NCBI RefSeq assembly: GCF_932526225.1
Contig: NC_064044.1
Coordinates: 5,482,747-5,546,746 of the forward strand
Length of the DNA stretch: 64,000 nt
From: Nematostella vectensis
Lineage: Eukaryota; Cnidaria; Anthozoa; Actiniaria; Edwardsiidae
Direction: 5' to 3'
Positions within the stretch are counted from its first letter, which is position 1. Each line of letters opens with the position of its first letter. The notes beneath the pieces are model-generated. The model ran no database searches. It was not told the origin of the DNA and saw nothing but the letters and a program-made list of their open reading frames with translations. The translations under genes and the position numbers were made by a program. Shown in pieces: positions 1 through 12,890 of the stretch.

Positions 1-1189
1 GTGTAATAATAAACTCGTGTAATGGAAATGTGTAGCTCGGTAATAAGCGGGAGCATAAAATGGCGGCGTGATTCTCTTTCTTTAAACGCACTTCCTTCAC
101 CTCGCTTTCCTGGTCTCGTTGCCAAGTTATCGCACCTTCACGATAAACCTTGAGAATATAGGCTTTAACCTTTTTTTCCTTTGAGTGTGTGCGTTCCCAA
201 GATTAGCCGTTGGGGGGAAGGGGGGGGGGGGGGGTGGGGGTGCGCAGTCATAGGTATCATATGGATAAAGCATAGTATTTAAAGATTCCTTAATATGAAA
301 TGACCCACTTTCTGGCCGCCAAGGGTGGGGGATGGGGGTGCGCACCCTGTGTACGCTCCTGGTGCCCATCCATCCCCACCAAATTATACCACAGAAATAT
401 TTTCCTCTGATTGAAAAGTAAAACACGTCACAAGCAATTGTTTCTTTTTAGCTGAGGAAATGCGCTAAGGGCAAACTGACCTTCTGTGATCACGTGAAAA
501 TCGACTGGGGACTGAACCAGGCCGAGGACTTCACGGATGACGTCATCGAGCTGACAGACATCAAAACGAGTCTGAGTGATGACGAGGCGCTGAATGATGT
601 CAAACTTTCTTCCAAGGTACACACAACACTATAGCCAATAGGCAACTTGCACTGAGTCACATGACTTCTTAGGTTGAAAACTCGCGCGCTCGTTTAATTC
701 GCTCTTTTAGCGGTATATTAAAAACAAAAAAAACAAAACTTATCCAGCTCTTACGGATCAGTCAGAAAGTTTCTTTGTCAGAAAGAACTTATTTCATTAA
801 AAAAAATATTTTTTTTTCGTCTTTCTCTGGCATGACGACCAGAGAAATCATTTCTAAGTTTTTTTGTAACCCAAACAACACGTTACCAGCAAATAGGCGA
901 ATAATACTAGAATCACTCTCCAAGTACCCCTGTAATTCCATCAACCTCATTCTTAATGCCATTCCCTATTCTTCCAACAGGTAAAGTCCGGTCCCCCTTC
1001 CCCTCCCCGCCACCGTCGCAATTTGCCTCCTCGCCCCGTAAGCCAGATGATTATGTGTCCGACAAAGTGTTGCGTTACCTTGTTATGCGAATGTCGCTAC
1101 GGGGAGCACATTCGGGCATGGCGTTAAATCATGGTAAGAAAAATAAATAAATAAATTGGAGTAGCTAATCATTCTCGTCTCAGCTAGAT

Positions 1190-1418
1190 GCTGAAGTACG
1201 AGAGTGCAGATTAAGACGTCTGACCACGGATCCAGATAAGATCGAAATTAATTAATCTTGTGGAGAGAGGAAAACCGGAGAACCCGGGGAAAAAACGGAG
1301 TAAATGCGGGACCAACTAACTCAACTCACGTCGGAACCATAAGGAATCGAACCTAGAACCCAGAGAGAGGCACAGGTACTAAAGAGTGACGCTCTGCCAA
1401 CTGCGCCACCTAGACTCC
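1190..1418 (-). repeat. tRNA-derived SINE in a gene A intron
   Basis: On the minus strand there is an A-box-like sequence (TGGCGCAGTTGG, within 1391-1414) followed by a perfect B-box GGTTCGATTCC (1343-1353), with tRNA-like spacing. A non-tRNA body follows. The anticodon arm does not fold convincingly, so this is a SINE head and not a functional tRNA gene. The 3' boundary is approximate. Confidence 0.7.
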
Positions 1419-2693
1419 TCAATTGATTATCCCGAGTATGTCCTAGTCCTAACGAGAACTTTCCGAGTGTTTGAGTCGGAATCCAGTTTAACTGTTGGGA
1501 TTCCTATTCATTTCTTGATTCTACGTTAAGCAGTCTTAAAGTTTGCGTGAAATATTCTTTAGGTGGCGACAAGTTAAATAACATTTTTTTTTCTTCTTAG
1601 GCAAGACGAAACAAGCCCATCTGACGTCACCGAATCTCCCCCACCCATCCCCCCAATAAGATGCCCCTCTGTCAGTCGGCCAGTCAGGCCAACAGGCCCG
1701 CCTTCACCCCCTAAGCCGCAATTCCACGACACACCCACCCGTGCCTCACCGCCACCGGACATGCGGACTAATCCGGACACGGAGCGTCGACCGCCTCCAC
1801 TACCACCCGCACCAAAGAGGGCCATAGACCTTAAACCCGATTTCCCGCCTGTACCCACCCATAAAAGGTCCAAATCGGACGGAAAGGTCCCGTTTGGGGA
1901 GGACATCGCAGATATGGGGAGACCCGCGTTGGAAAAGAAGTCATCTTTCCCCCTGGGAGAGGGGGAGAAGGACGATTCAAAAGCATCTCGCCCCGAGCTT
2001 CCGCCGAGACCCACGGGCTTGGAAAAACCCGCGAACACCGGCCGTGTTAGTAATGACGTCGGCTTGACCAAAAATGCCCCGAACAAACCTAAGTCTACGA
2101 CGTTACCGAGGTATGATGGTTATTTTAGTCTTTGTAACGCAGTAAACACCTAAACTTTCCCGCCTGATATAGGCGTCTTTCGGATTAACATATTTACCCT
2201 GCTAAAGCACTGTTACTCATTTTCTCGTAAATTTAGTAATTCGTTGCAGAGGTATGATAATTTTAGCCTTTGTAACGCAATAAGTGTGAACTTCCTCACC
2301 TCATATGGGCGTTTTTCGGATGAAAATGTAATCTATTCAAACCTGCAAATCAATAAAAATCCCTTCCCCGAAAATCAAGTAACTTCTAATTCAATCGTTT
2401 CCACGCTTACGGAACAACGTCCATTTATGTCCACACGCACGGAAAAACGTTAAGTGGATAGGTCAATAGTTAAGTAGATAGATAAATAGAATATCATTTT
2501 ATATATCTTGGTTTCTTATCACAACCATTACAACCTAGCAATGCGTAAATCTCTTTATAATTGATGGTTTTGGCTCGTCTTTTGTATACGTCAAAGGCCG
2601 TATGTAATCTGCGTATTATTTTGTCAGGCCTTCCGTGACACCACCCCCTCCCAGGAGACAAGACTCAGACACAACAGTCAAAGGTAAAGCAGA

Positions 2694-3190
2694 CAGTGCT
2701 GAATAACATATGCGCATGCGCGTGCTCTGTCGAAAACACAGGGAGCCCAAGCTCACAGTTAGTTGTCTTTTGGGTTTGTGAGAAATTCTTAATAAAAACA
2801 GTCGAGTGTGTCGAGTACGTCGAGTGAGGTAGGTGTGACCGAATTTTACGAAACTTCACAGAGGTAATCAAAATTATCACTTCTAACCGCTCGGTGAGTT
2901 TCGTGTGTTTTTATAGAGAATTTCTTTAAAAACCCAAAAACCACTAACTGTGAGCTTGGGCTCCCTGTGGCGAAAACAAACAAAATCTCAGTGTTGAATC
3001 GTTCGAGTAAAGGGTACGAAATGCTGACTTCAGTCGCTGTTCTGACTACCTGTACAGTATTAAAACCAAAGTATACAAAAGCTGACAGATTTTTTGATAA
3101 TGAGGGAGTATTGGCCAAAATGTGACAGATCGCCGCCATTTCAAAACAAAAAGGCTGGTTTCACCGCGCGGTACCGGAACTAGTTTTGCA
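2694..3190 (+). mobile_element. hAT-like MITE remnant interrupted by a second MITE
   Basis: It begins CAGTGCTGAATAAC and matches the intact element at 4170-4487 through its interior, but its right terminus is lost near 3190. It is split at 2739-2967 by another short inverted-repeat element. It lies in the intron between exons ending at 2110 and starting at 3463. Confidence 0.6.
2739..2967. mobile_element. nested MITE with about 26-bp terminal inverted repeats
   Basis: The left end CAGGGAGCCCAAGCTCACAG is the reverse complement of the right end (CTGTGAGCTTGGGCTCCCTG). Flanks read TGTCGAAAACA before and TGGCGAAAACA after, an imperfect 11-bp target duplication in which the second matches the uninterrupted sibling element at about 4197. 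The long duplication suggests a Mutator-like family, but there is no coding sequence to test this. Confidence 0.65.
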
Positions 3191-4169
3191 CAACTCCTTT
3201 CCCTCTTTACTGTGGTTTTCAGTATCCTGCAAACCCTCGCCAACGATTTCCAAGCTAAGTCGCCTTCTGTCATTTAAAATCCTTGGAGCGTTTTCATTTG
3301 TCAGCACAAGTATGGTTGCCAATCACGTCACTTCTCCCTGCCAGACGTTGACAAATCAGAAAGCTCCAAATGTAATCCCGTACTAAAGCCCCCAACAAGC
3401 CCTTCCACATTTTGCTCACGGCGCCCCGCCAATTTTATGTGAATGTTATTTTGTAATCGCAGTTTACCCACCAAACAAGGACAAGCCCTTACCAAAGGTG
3501 CAAGAAAACAGCAAAGTTGGCGACACCCCAGCACCGGAAATACCTTCTCGAAACTACAGCAGCCAGGTACGTGTACAGGGGAGAGGGGGGGGGGAGGGGG
3601 GAGGGGTGACCCATAAAAAGAGCCCTGACGCTCAGGAATTCCCAGAGACTCGTTCTATAGTTTGACGACTTCAAAAAAGCTTGGTTCTCGCTTCTTGGGT
3701 TTTTTCCGGATTCTTTGCTTCTCGTCCCTCAACAAGAATTAACAATTTTGATCATAAGCCGTTTTCTGTGAGTTATGATTTGTATAACAGCTACCGTCAT
3801 TTCCAGGTTCCCGTTGGTCTTCGACCAATCAGAACCCATGATAGATAAGAGTTTTTTTGTACCTTCGCCCCCAGGTCCCCGTGAGCCAGTTCCCGCGCAG
3901 AGTTCAGGCGCTGAATGATTGCGAGGCTGACAATGATGACAATGATTTATGGAGGGTGACGTCATTCTCGTCAAAGGCGAAGGTGAAGACGCCGAGTGGT
4001 GGGTAAGTCTACCTGCGCTTAAGGAGCAACTATTCCACTAGCAAGAGAAGGTAAGGAATGTCGTGAATACAGATGTTCGCTAAGAAGGGAGCCAGAGGAA
4101 TGTCCAAAAATACAGTGACATAAGCCTCGTTCCCAGGTTGCTCGTACCCAGGCTCCTCGTCCCCGGGGA

Positions 4170-4487
4170 CAGTGCTGAATAACGCATGCGCGTGTTCTGG
4201 CGAAAACAAACAAAATCTCAGTGTGAATCTTTCGAGTAAAGGTACGAAAGGCTGACTTCGGTCGCTGTTTTGACTTACTGTACAGCATTAAAACCATACT
4301 GTACAAAAGATGAAAGATTTGTTTGATAAAGAGGGAGTCATAAAGAAAATTTTAGCCTTAGATTTGATCTAATTTTCTTAGCATTCGCCAAAATGTGACA
4401 GTTCGCCGGTAAAACCCAGCCATTTCAAAACAAAAAGGCTGGTTTAACCGCGCGGTATTGGAACTAGTCTTGCGTTTTTCAGCACTG
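4170..4487. mobile_element. hAT-like MITE in gene A intron, copy 1
   Basis: Starts CAGTGCTGAA and ends TTCAGCACTG, a perfect 10-bp inverted pair, 318 bp long with no ORF. CAGTG ends are typical of hAT non-autonomous elements. It lies between the two SH3 exons. Confidence 0.65.
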
Positions 4488-5010
4488 CCGTCCCCGGGCG
4501 CTCCATACAAGCCCATAGACACGTCGATTTGCCGATTTCGAGTGTTTTGTCAGGTTTCAAGGCGAGCAGCAAATCGAAAGTGACGTCATTAACCGACAAG
4601 CTGCTCAGCCAATAGAAGGCAGGGAACGAGACTACCGTGACACTTTCCCCATTGTCACGGGACTCCCTTAGGCCGAATTTCCTATGCCTATCTAACAATA
4701 TTCCGTGAATCCAGAAGAGTTCCATACCCCCTTCCTCCCTTTTTCTTGTGGGGATTTTGTCAAAGGATCCCCAAGCTCCAAATGTTACCCTTTTAATGCG
4801 CCAAAATAAAGACTGCGAACGTCTACAATACGTTTTTGTTCTTCAGATGCATTGTCAAATCCAGACTTCAATGTGGGCGATTGGGAGGGGAAAATGATAT
4901 GTTTTCAACTTAAACTGCTTCTCGTTCTTTTTTAGCTTGGAGAGCTGGAGAGAAAGCCTGGGAATAGCGGCGTTTTCCCGATCAGTTTTGTTCGCGTGCT
5001 CTCGGAATAA

Positions 5011-8000
5011 TCCAAGAACCCTCGTCAGTGAACCAATTTCGTCCACGTTTTCTTGGACAATTTACGAGAAATTCGGACAGCTTCCAATGCAGATAACTTC
5101 CAGTAACTGTCGCTCGACAAAGCTGTAGTCAAGATAGAGATTATTGCTTCACTAAGTTTGCTGGGATTGTATTGTCGTATGAGATATAACAACAGGGAAA
5201 GAAAATCAGAGTGAAATATTTTTAGGTAAGGAATTATAAAGTTTTTTATTGTAGGTTGTATTTGCTTGACAACCAATTATTTGCTTTAATGTCGATAGAG
5301 CCTTATTTATTGATGGGGACTAGATGCAATTTAATCAAATGAATACTTTTTATCAATGTTCATTTTTGGGGAGCTTCCATGGCAATTTTAGGAAAATGTT
5401 TTTCTAATTTGAGGTTTGTTATTGTGTTAAACACAACAAATTTTTAATTTCGTCACACCTAGTATTTAGTCAATATTTTTCTTTTTACACTTAGAAAGGA
5501 TGGCAGCCAAATCCAGTGACGTGTTTATCGATTCAAAATCTATTTTTTTCGGATTATTAAATGTTTTTTTTTTTCATTTGAAAATGTTGAAGGTCGGCAA
5601 CTTGGTAAACATTTTGTGAGAATGTCATTTTTAGGTCTAAAGCCCAACACTTGGCACCGAATCAGAAGTTTGTTTGGACAGACAGAGCAAAAAAATGGCA
5701 TGAAATTTTCGAATTTTCAATATATAAGCTTAAGATTCCGCATACAAGGAGCTTAATTCCATATTTTAAAGAAATTTAGAAGATATGAAATTTAGATATT
5801 AGCGAGCAAAAGGTGGCTTAATTTCTGATCAGAGCCCGACTTTTCCCTAAAAACGAGGAGAATTCATAATTTTAACATTTGAAAATTGCACTTCAAGCCT
5901 CTTATCTCGAAGACAAATCCATTTAAAAAAAAACACTTTTTGATATGTTGGTTAACATAACATAAGGAACCTCTATGAAAAAAATCAAGCTTACCGAAGT
6001 TAACCAGACCTTATTTTGGGAAAACTTGCCATTTTTTGCTCTGTCGTTTGGACAGAAACTGCATTATGGCATCCACTAATTAACAGCCTTGAAGTTTTTT
6101 ATTGGTCCATTCTTTATCACGTTGCCAATTAAAGAACTACAAATGTAATTTCTTTTCTTTTCCCGATGATAAATGACGGATGCCAAAATGATGGTATATA
6201 TCAGTTTTTAAAAACATTTGCGTGGTTCGCATAATCTTTAAAAATCGCTGTAATGTAATTAAGAATGCAATACCAACAGACTTACTATAATTTGAAATAT
6301 CAATTTTGTTGAAATTTATGTAATTTTGCCCTTTTGAGCAGAGGCTTTTCTTACATCGATTTTTTTTAAAATTGCACCAGGCTAGAACACAGAAGCGCTT
6401 GATACAGCGATTTTATAATAAAAATTTGACGCTTCCCATCCAGATAATGGAATTTCTGTGGTATTTGACCGCCAAAGCGAAGTTTACGCCTCAATTATCA
6501 ATAGCTCACAGCCGAGAAAGAATAAATGTAAAATGTTATTTTTTTGGTTAACTTCTGCGCCTTTTATCCAGCATTTGTAGGCCTCCTGTATTTAACATCC
6601 CCGTAGTTTTAGTACTAGATATATATCATCAAATTCCAGTGGCCTCTTTTTGATTCGCTGTGCCGGTGTTCGCAAGGAAAATAGAATCTTGTCTTTTGGA
6701 GCGCGAAAAGAGAGACTAGTATCTCAGCTCAGCGAAATATAAAAAGAGGCCTCTAATATCAAGGAAATAATCAAACTGACCAAGTACAATTGCAAACCCT
6801 TTGTATAGTAATGATCATATTTTAGATCTTTGTACATTTATATTTTATATATGAAAAAGTAATGTTTAGAATATAGTTATTGCCTTGACATTTGTGCATT
6901 GCATATGCGCTTGAACATTTGTATGGTTCTTAAAACTCTCCTTCAAATCACCCTGTGTTGTTTGATTGTTTTGCCTTTTCGGGTTTCCTGTGGTTGCGTG
7001 TAACTGCTGCAGAGACTGCGTGATGGCCTCCTACACCCGTCCGTTTTCAGACCCAACATCTGTTGATCAGTTTTATTTTTTTTCGTTTGTGACAATTTTT
7101 TGGGGGGTTTTTGTTTATCTTTAAAACTATGTTAAAACCCTAAGCGGTTTAGAGTTTCTCTAGAGGGACTAAACCCCTTTCTGGGCCACAATTCACCTAA
7201 CAAACACCACACACAAGGCTAATAAAGCAATGTTAATAGCTTTATTGAGAAAACATTCTATATTTCATTTTCCCGAAGGATCAAGAGAGAATGACCCATA
7301 TCCCGGTTCACCTGTGGTGAACGTTCTAAAATGCAGAATGAAATTGCGCTCATAGCAACAACCTTATTATTGCTATTGATCATTAGCGTAATTCTCTTCC
7401 TAATAATTCATTAATTCTTATATACACTAAAATTTAAGAATTTCGTTAAGAACATATTTAGCCTATATTCAGCATATGTAATATAGCCACCGGGATTTTA
7501 CCTACCGGGACCGGAATTTTGCGAAAACGAGAATCGGGCCTCCCTTCATGACCCTCGTAGAAAGGAAGTCGAGAATAAATGCTTTCCAACGTAACAACGT
7601 GCAGTTGGAAAGCGTTTTCGTTACGGTTCTGAGTATGTGTTATCACATTACGTGATCTTTTGTTTAAATATAACAACAATTTTTTATTTTGTAAGATTAC
7701 GTAACTACTTTAGCCCTACATATCGTATATTTGCGATAGAGATATGATAATTATTTCATCTCGCATGTTGGACGCTAGTACCACTGTGTAACCAAACTTC
7801 ATGGTATATTATATTAATGACTTAATTATCGAGGCTATATAATCAACACATGCGATCGAGGAATACGTTCCCGGTTTTTTGCCTATAGAGTTTTATCCGG
7901 GTTTTCGTATCGGGCGTGTGATTTTGAAGTTGTATTTTCATAAGATTATTGATATTTTTGAATTGTTTAATTGCACTTGCAGTAATATGTTAGGTATTAT

Positions 8001-8853
8001 AATTTTTAAGTTAAGAATATTATCTGCATTGTATTTATATACCACGTTTGATTTCTAATAAAATGTGAAGTGGTACCAGTTCGTAGCAAGGAAGTCGTGA
8101 ATAGCGCTTTACAGCAAGACTCACCTCTTACCTGTCAGCAAGTGTTAGTAAGACGTCACGATTTGCGCATACGTGCTTTTCGTCCTTTGTATAAACTTGA
8201 CATTTCGAGATAAACATAAATACCACACTCGAATAAATGGGCGGGCCTTTTTAAGTGAGTAATCACAGGCGGTTTGTCCGTCTCTGATGCTTCTATTTGA
8301 TTTGATTCAAGAATGAATGTTTTTAGATAATGAATTTTTTAACACATTCGTCTTGGGGAGGGAGAGCTGGCTTTGCTGAGTAAAAGAAATGTTCATATAC
8401 GACAAGCTGCAATTTGATTGGCAAATGAACAATATTCACACCTCGACACAAAGAACGAGAAGAATGGAGACAAAAGAACTCCTTTGTAGAACAAAGATAA
8501 TAGGAGAACAGGAGAACATCGATTAATCATACATTAATCAATTAAAGGCAATGGACTTATAGCTCTTGCATAGCTAGAGTTTTTTCAGTCGTGGAACTAC
8601 CATTTGCCATTCGCCGGTTGCACTGACAACGTTTTTCTAATAAGATTCATGTGCAGATTATTGATATTGCAAACTGTTTACTTGATTGTATTTTTAAATA
8701 TGATTGCATGTTTCGTTATTATAATATCTTTGATAATTATTGTGCTGGTGATAAAGGAAAATTATTTTGTTAAAAGAGCAACAAAATATTAAAGAATGAT
8801 AGCTCAGTGCCAGCTTAAATAATCGATACTTTTCGATTTTTTAATCGTTCCAG
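5011..8853. other. spacer between gene A and gene B, copy 1
   Basis: AT-rich non-coding sequence with no ORF showing a recognisable domain. It is duplicated at 43867-47842 and, from about 6541 onward, at 56692-59307. Near 8512-8544 a short AT-rich junction replaces the segment that in copy 2 holds the gene B promoter, signal-peptide exon and exon 2 (about 47457-48858). Confidence 0.7.
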
Positions 8854-11800
8854 TCCTCACTCCTCTGGGGGCTGCTTCCAAACTGGTTACGTCATCAACG
8901 GAATCCCAACATTCCCCGCGGACTCAGTATCCAGTGCTTGCCCAAGCGGACCTCCGAGGGGTGGAGCATGGTTCCAGGCAAAGGTTCTCGTCCAGGGTGC
9001 CAAAGCTCGCATATTCCTGGACAACAAACTAATCCGAGAAGTTTCTACCCATTACCGACCATATGGACGCGCAGGAGTCATCGTCGCGAACGGTTATAAA
9101 AATGTTATCTACTTTAAAAACTTCGAGATAAAAGGGATCTCGAAATTCTACCCCTTCCCGGCGAGGTCTTGTATGGCGACACACACTCTTCCTGGATATT
9201 ACTTGCTGGACGCGGACCATGGCTCCTGGCCGCGAAGCGGGTTTTGCAGAACATTACTTAAACCTGCTTTACGCGGTTCCTCTTATCGGGTGTCGGCGAA
9301 GTTCTTGAATCTGATCGGGCGTGACGGTGTTAATTTTGGTCATCTTGGACTGATGTTCAATGCAAAGGACATTAACAATTTCGATTTCGTCTATTTTAGG
9401 TAAGTCGAGACGGCGATGCGCTTTTATTGATAAAGATATTTAAAATAACTCGCATGATAGCAGCATTTCAACAAAACATTTTAAAAATTATTGGACATTT
9501 CATGTGCATAATTTTTACTTTCAGTTTGCACTCAAAGACTTGATTGAGTTAAATTTATTTCAAAATGGTCGCCTGCAAGGTTACGTGGGAATTCTCGACG
9601 TGCACAGTTTTTGGTAAAAAAAGGAAACAATGATTTCGGCAAACTCCAAAAAATATTATCTTATGTCAACACTTGTCTCCTTTTAAAATTCTGACTATAA
9701 TAATCATCTACTCATCTTTAGGCCACACTCTGCTGGGGGCTGCTATCAAACAATATATGTCGTCAACGGGGTCCCTAATTTTAGTGGTGCTTCCTCAGGG
9801 CCTTGCTCTGGTGGCCCCCCATTAGGCGGAAAATGGTTCAGCGCGCATGTTGACGTCATCGGAACACGCGGCAAAATCTTCCTCGGAGAGATCCTGGTAG
9901 CGACTATCACAACCCATTTTCCCGCCAAAGTACAAGGCGGTGTCATCGTTGCCAATGGTTACAAGAATGTCATATACTTCAAAGAGTATAAAATGAAGAA
10001 GCTATCGGATGGGCTCCCATTCCCTTCACGGTCGTGTCGAGCCACGTGACGAGGGCCTGAGTACTATGAGCTGGATGCTGCGCATGGCACGTGGCCTGCT
10101 AGCGGGTTCTGCAGAGTGCTCATGCCAAAAAGTCTTCATACTAAAGAGTACAGTGTGTCTGTTGACTTGTATAACGTGATTGGCTGGAAAGGCGTTAACT
10201 CTGGGCACTTGGGTCTCATGTATAACGCCAAAGACATTGACAACTTTGAATTCGTGTATTTCAGGTGAGTGCAACAAATTTGTTTTACTCCATTTTCACG
10301 TGCGCATCACATGCCCAATACAAAACAATTACGTGATTATCACATGATAGAATAACCATAGCCAGTATGAAGCGGGCTGGCAGTTGCCTCGTTCGATAGC
10401 AAGATCGTGAATAAAAAACTGTCTCACTTCGCACTCGGGCTTTTACACCTACAATGCCTTTGCCTTGCTACACCTTTTGATTAGAGCTCACAAAATGGGT
10501 TATGGATGCATCACATCGTTGATATAGCCGAATAAGCCCCTCTGACAACACTTATGTCAAACGCAATAACCTCTTTCTTCCCCACGTGCTTGTTACCCTT
10601 TTACACGTGATGATCACGTGTACTCTCTTATCTCAGACCCCATTGGGTGGCCGGTTGCTACCAGACCGGATATGTGAAGAATGGGGTTCCTGTGTTTGAC
10701 AATCTCGCAGTTAACCGCCCGTGTGTTAATGGACCACCAAAAGGACAGACTTGGTTCACTGCAAAGGTAAATACACTTGTGTGTCATGCAACTATGCCAT
10801 TGTGATATTTAGGAAATATGTGGTCGGATCCCCTAATACTTTCCTTAAAAACCGCTGCTGATAAGGGTAGGATAACATTCTTGAAAGTCATTTGGGGCCC
10901 AAATCAGGGGCGTAGGCAGGGCCAAGGGGGCCCGGGCCCCCCTTCTTAGGATAGAACCCAGGGGGGGTGCAAGCGGTGCGAACGCACCCTATCCCCTCCC
11001 CTTCCCACACAACAGCCGAAGGTCCACTTTGGGTTATCAATAGACGTGCTATCTGAAGACAACACTTAAAGCATAAGCTTGATCACTCTCGTAGCCATAT
11101 CCGACAATAAACTTTCTGTGGATATACTGCAAAGGTATATAAAATAGCTTTTTGTGTCCTCCCCCCCATCCCCCCGGAGGGAAAAACTAGGTCCATTTTT
11201 TTCGGATTTCGCACCCCCCAAAGAAAAATCCTGGGTACGGGCCTGCTTCTAGCAGCCAAAAATACAGTTAATGTTTGAAACATTATCTAAAACACAAGAG
11301 ACAATGCCTTGAAAAGGCCTTTTGGGCCCACTCCTGTTAAAAACTCCTGGCTACGCCGCTGGAAATGCTTTCACACTAAGCGCAAAATTCATCAGGCGTG
11401 TAGCCTTTAAATGTGAAATGGAATTGCTTTCACGTATCGCTAAAGCCTTGATATAATTCGTTTCAGGTCAGTGTTAAAGGAGCATCGGTAAAAATCTACA
11501 GAGATAATGTATATCTCAGCTCAGTCCCTACGCGCTTCACTCCCACACCAAAAGGTGGTGTCATTGTCGCCAATGGTTACCAGAACGTCATCCACTACAG
11601 AGACTTCAGACTCCGCCCACTCAACAAGCCAATACCGTTCCTTACCACTTAGTGTATTAGTGCAGCTTAGAAGGGCAGCAGTTATTCACTTCATGGTACA
11701 AACGGCGCATGGCCTGGGAGCGGGTTCTGCCGTGCGCTGTACGAAGAGGTAATTGCAGGCTCAAGTTATACAATCTCTGCTGATTTCTTCAACGTTCGCG

Positions 11801-12582
11801 GAAGGTCTAGTAGCCAGTCTTCTGGAGTTGGACATCTTGGAATAATGTTCAACGCAAAGGACCTGAACAATTTCGACTTCATTTACTTCAGGTAAGGCCT
11901 ATTTACCGTTCCAAAAAGTGGTTGCCTTATTTCAACTCCTGTCACTGAAATTTTTATGGCTAATGTTATAACAAAACACACTCCTTCGTTATTGTTTATC
12001 ATTGAAAATACAGTGATTTATTCGCATGGAAACTTCAAAATAACAATCTAGGAATAAAGTATGATATGCTTTAGATATTTGATTTAAAATTTCTTGATTA
12101 CTTGCTTGAATTAGCCGATGGAAATGGATGCTTTGTGTGAATAGACATTGAGCGGGATCCTAAAATAGCGGCGTGGAACCATTTAAGCCCGCCAGTAACT
12201 TTTGCGGTAGATCTTTGTATCCCTTGGTTCAAGAAAGAGGTCATCCTACATAGTCGCAGTCTTGAATCATACTAACTTGTGTGTCTTCCGTGTGTGTTCC
12301 AGGCCCCACTGGGTCAACGGCTGCGTACAACCCGGATATGTCCAGACCAATGTCGTCCACACTACGTCCACGTTCCCATGCTCTAACGGCCCTCCCGCCA
12401 CAGGAACCTGGTTCAACATCAAAGTTGTCGTGACCGGAAGTCAGGCTTGTGTCTATAGAGACGGAGTTCTCGTGCGCACCATTTCCGGTCACTTTTCCGC
12501 TCTCGCAAGTGGTGGCGTGGTCGTTGCCAATGGTTATGACAACGTTATTGAATTCAAGAATTTTAATGTCGTGAAAAACTAG
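8854..12582 (+). pseudogene. secreted repeat-domain protein (gene B), copy 1, broken
   Basis: Five exons remain, matching exons 3-7 of the intact copy at 47967-52929: 8854-9399, 9722-10264, 10637-10766, 11467-11891 and 12303-12582 (stop TAG 12580-12582). Splice sites are preserved. The promoter, signal-peptide exon and first domain exon are missing because of a roughly 1.4-kb deletion just upstream. In-frame stops occur at 10047-10049 (TTA to TGA), 11650-11652 (CAG to TAG) and 11668-11670. The remaining domains still show the family motifs HGSWPRSGFCR, GHLGLMFNAKD and GGVIVANGY. Without a start, a leader or an open frame it cannot make the secreted protein; the decay is recent because the rest is almost unchanged. 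Confidence 0.9.
10905..11361. mobile_element. hAT-like MITE in gene B intron 5, copy 1
   Basis: Starts CAGGGGCGTAG and ends CTACGCCGCTG, an 11-bp inverted pair with one mismatch, 457 bp long and non-coding. It is present at the same intron position in all three gene B copies, so it predates the duplications. Confidence 0.7.
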
Positions 12583-12660
12583 GCATGCAGTTGTAATGGT
12601 ACTTGGCCCTAGCCTTTAGTACAAATATTAAACAAAGAGAAACCAATCCCAACGCAGTTT

Positions 12661-12890
12661 TTTATCCATGCACACCCCCTTCACCCCCCTTCACCCCCTT
12701 CACCCCCTTCACCCCCTTCCCCCCCTCCCACCTCCCACTCCAAATATGTTGGAGTGGGAGGTGGGAGGTGGGAGGTTTTTATCCATGCACACCCCCTTGA
12801 CCCCCCTTGACCCCCTTCCCCCCCCTTCCCCCCCTTACCCCCCTTACCCCTTCCCCCCCTCCCCCCTCCCACTCCAAATATGTTGGAGTG
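12661..12890. repeat. C-rich minisatellite downstream of gene B copy 1
   Basis: Imperfect repeats of CCCCCTTCACC and CCCCCCTTAC interrupted by an inverted repeat around AAATATGTTGGAGTGGGAGG (about 12727-12775) that can form a hairpin. A related but differently arranged tract follows copy 2 at 53021-53160. Homology between the duplicated segments ends here. Confidence 0.85.

Larger units (their letters stand above)
1..5010 (+). pseudogene. ASAP-type ArfGAP gene (gene A), 3' exons, copy 1
   Basis: This is the 3' half of an ArfGAP/SH3/ankyrin/PH (ASAP) gene; the 5' half is left of the window. Exons seen: 452-616 (C-terminal end of the ankyrin region, ends CDHVKIDWG-like), 981-1037 (proline-rich, PPSPPRHRRNLPPRP), 1601-2110 (170-residue proline-rich region), 3463-3566, 3875-4002 and 4936-5010 (SH3, stop TAA at 5008-5010). 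ASAP proteins are Arf GTPase-activating scaffolds at the plasma membrane and adhesions; the C-terminal SH3 binds proline-rich partners. Exon 3875-4002 is 128 nt although its neighbours join in phase 0. The SH3 reads RVQALNDCEADNDD in one frame and DVILVKGEGEDAEWW in the next, so one base is missing. Exon phases at 1037/1601 and 2110/3463 also do not match, so either small exons were missed or the gene is decayed. Copy 2 shows the same frame break. Confidence 0.75.
1..12760 (+). repeat. segmental duplication, copy 1 (gene A 3' half + spacer + gene B)
   Basis: Nearly identical by eye, in the same order and orientation, to 38850-53040, with an offset of 38,849 at the left end that drifts with small indels. 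It contains the 3' exons of the ASAP-like gene, a 3.8-kb spacer and gene B. The left edge lies outside the window. The right edge dissolves in a C-rich minisatellite about 80 bases after the gene B stop. Very low divergence over introns and spacer indicates a recent event. Confidence 0.95.

Noticed and set aside
1331-1418. Minus-strand tRNA gene
   Set aside because: The A and B boxes are good, but the acceptor and anticodon arms do not pair and a SINE body follows.
1574-2086. 170-residue minus-strand frame (also at 40427-40939)
   Set aside because: Antisense shadow of the proline-rich exon of gene A; Gly/Ser-rich only because of the opposite strand's composition.
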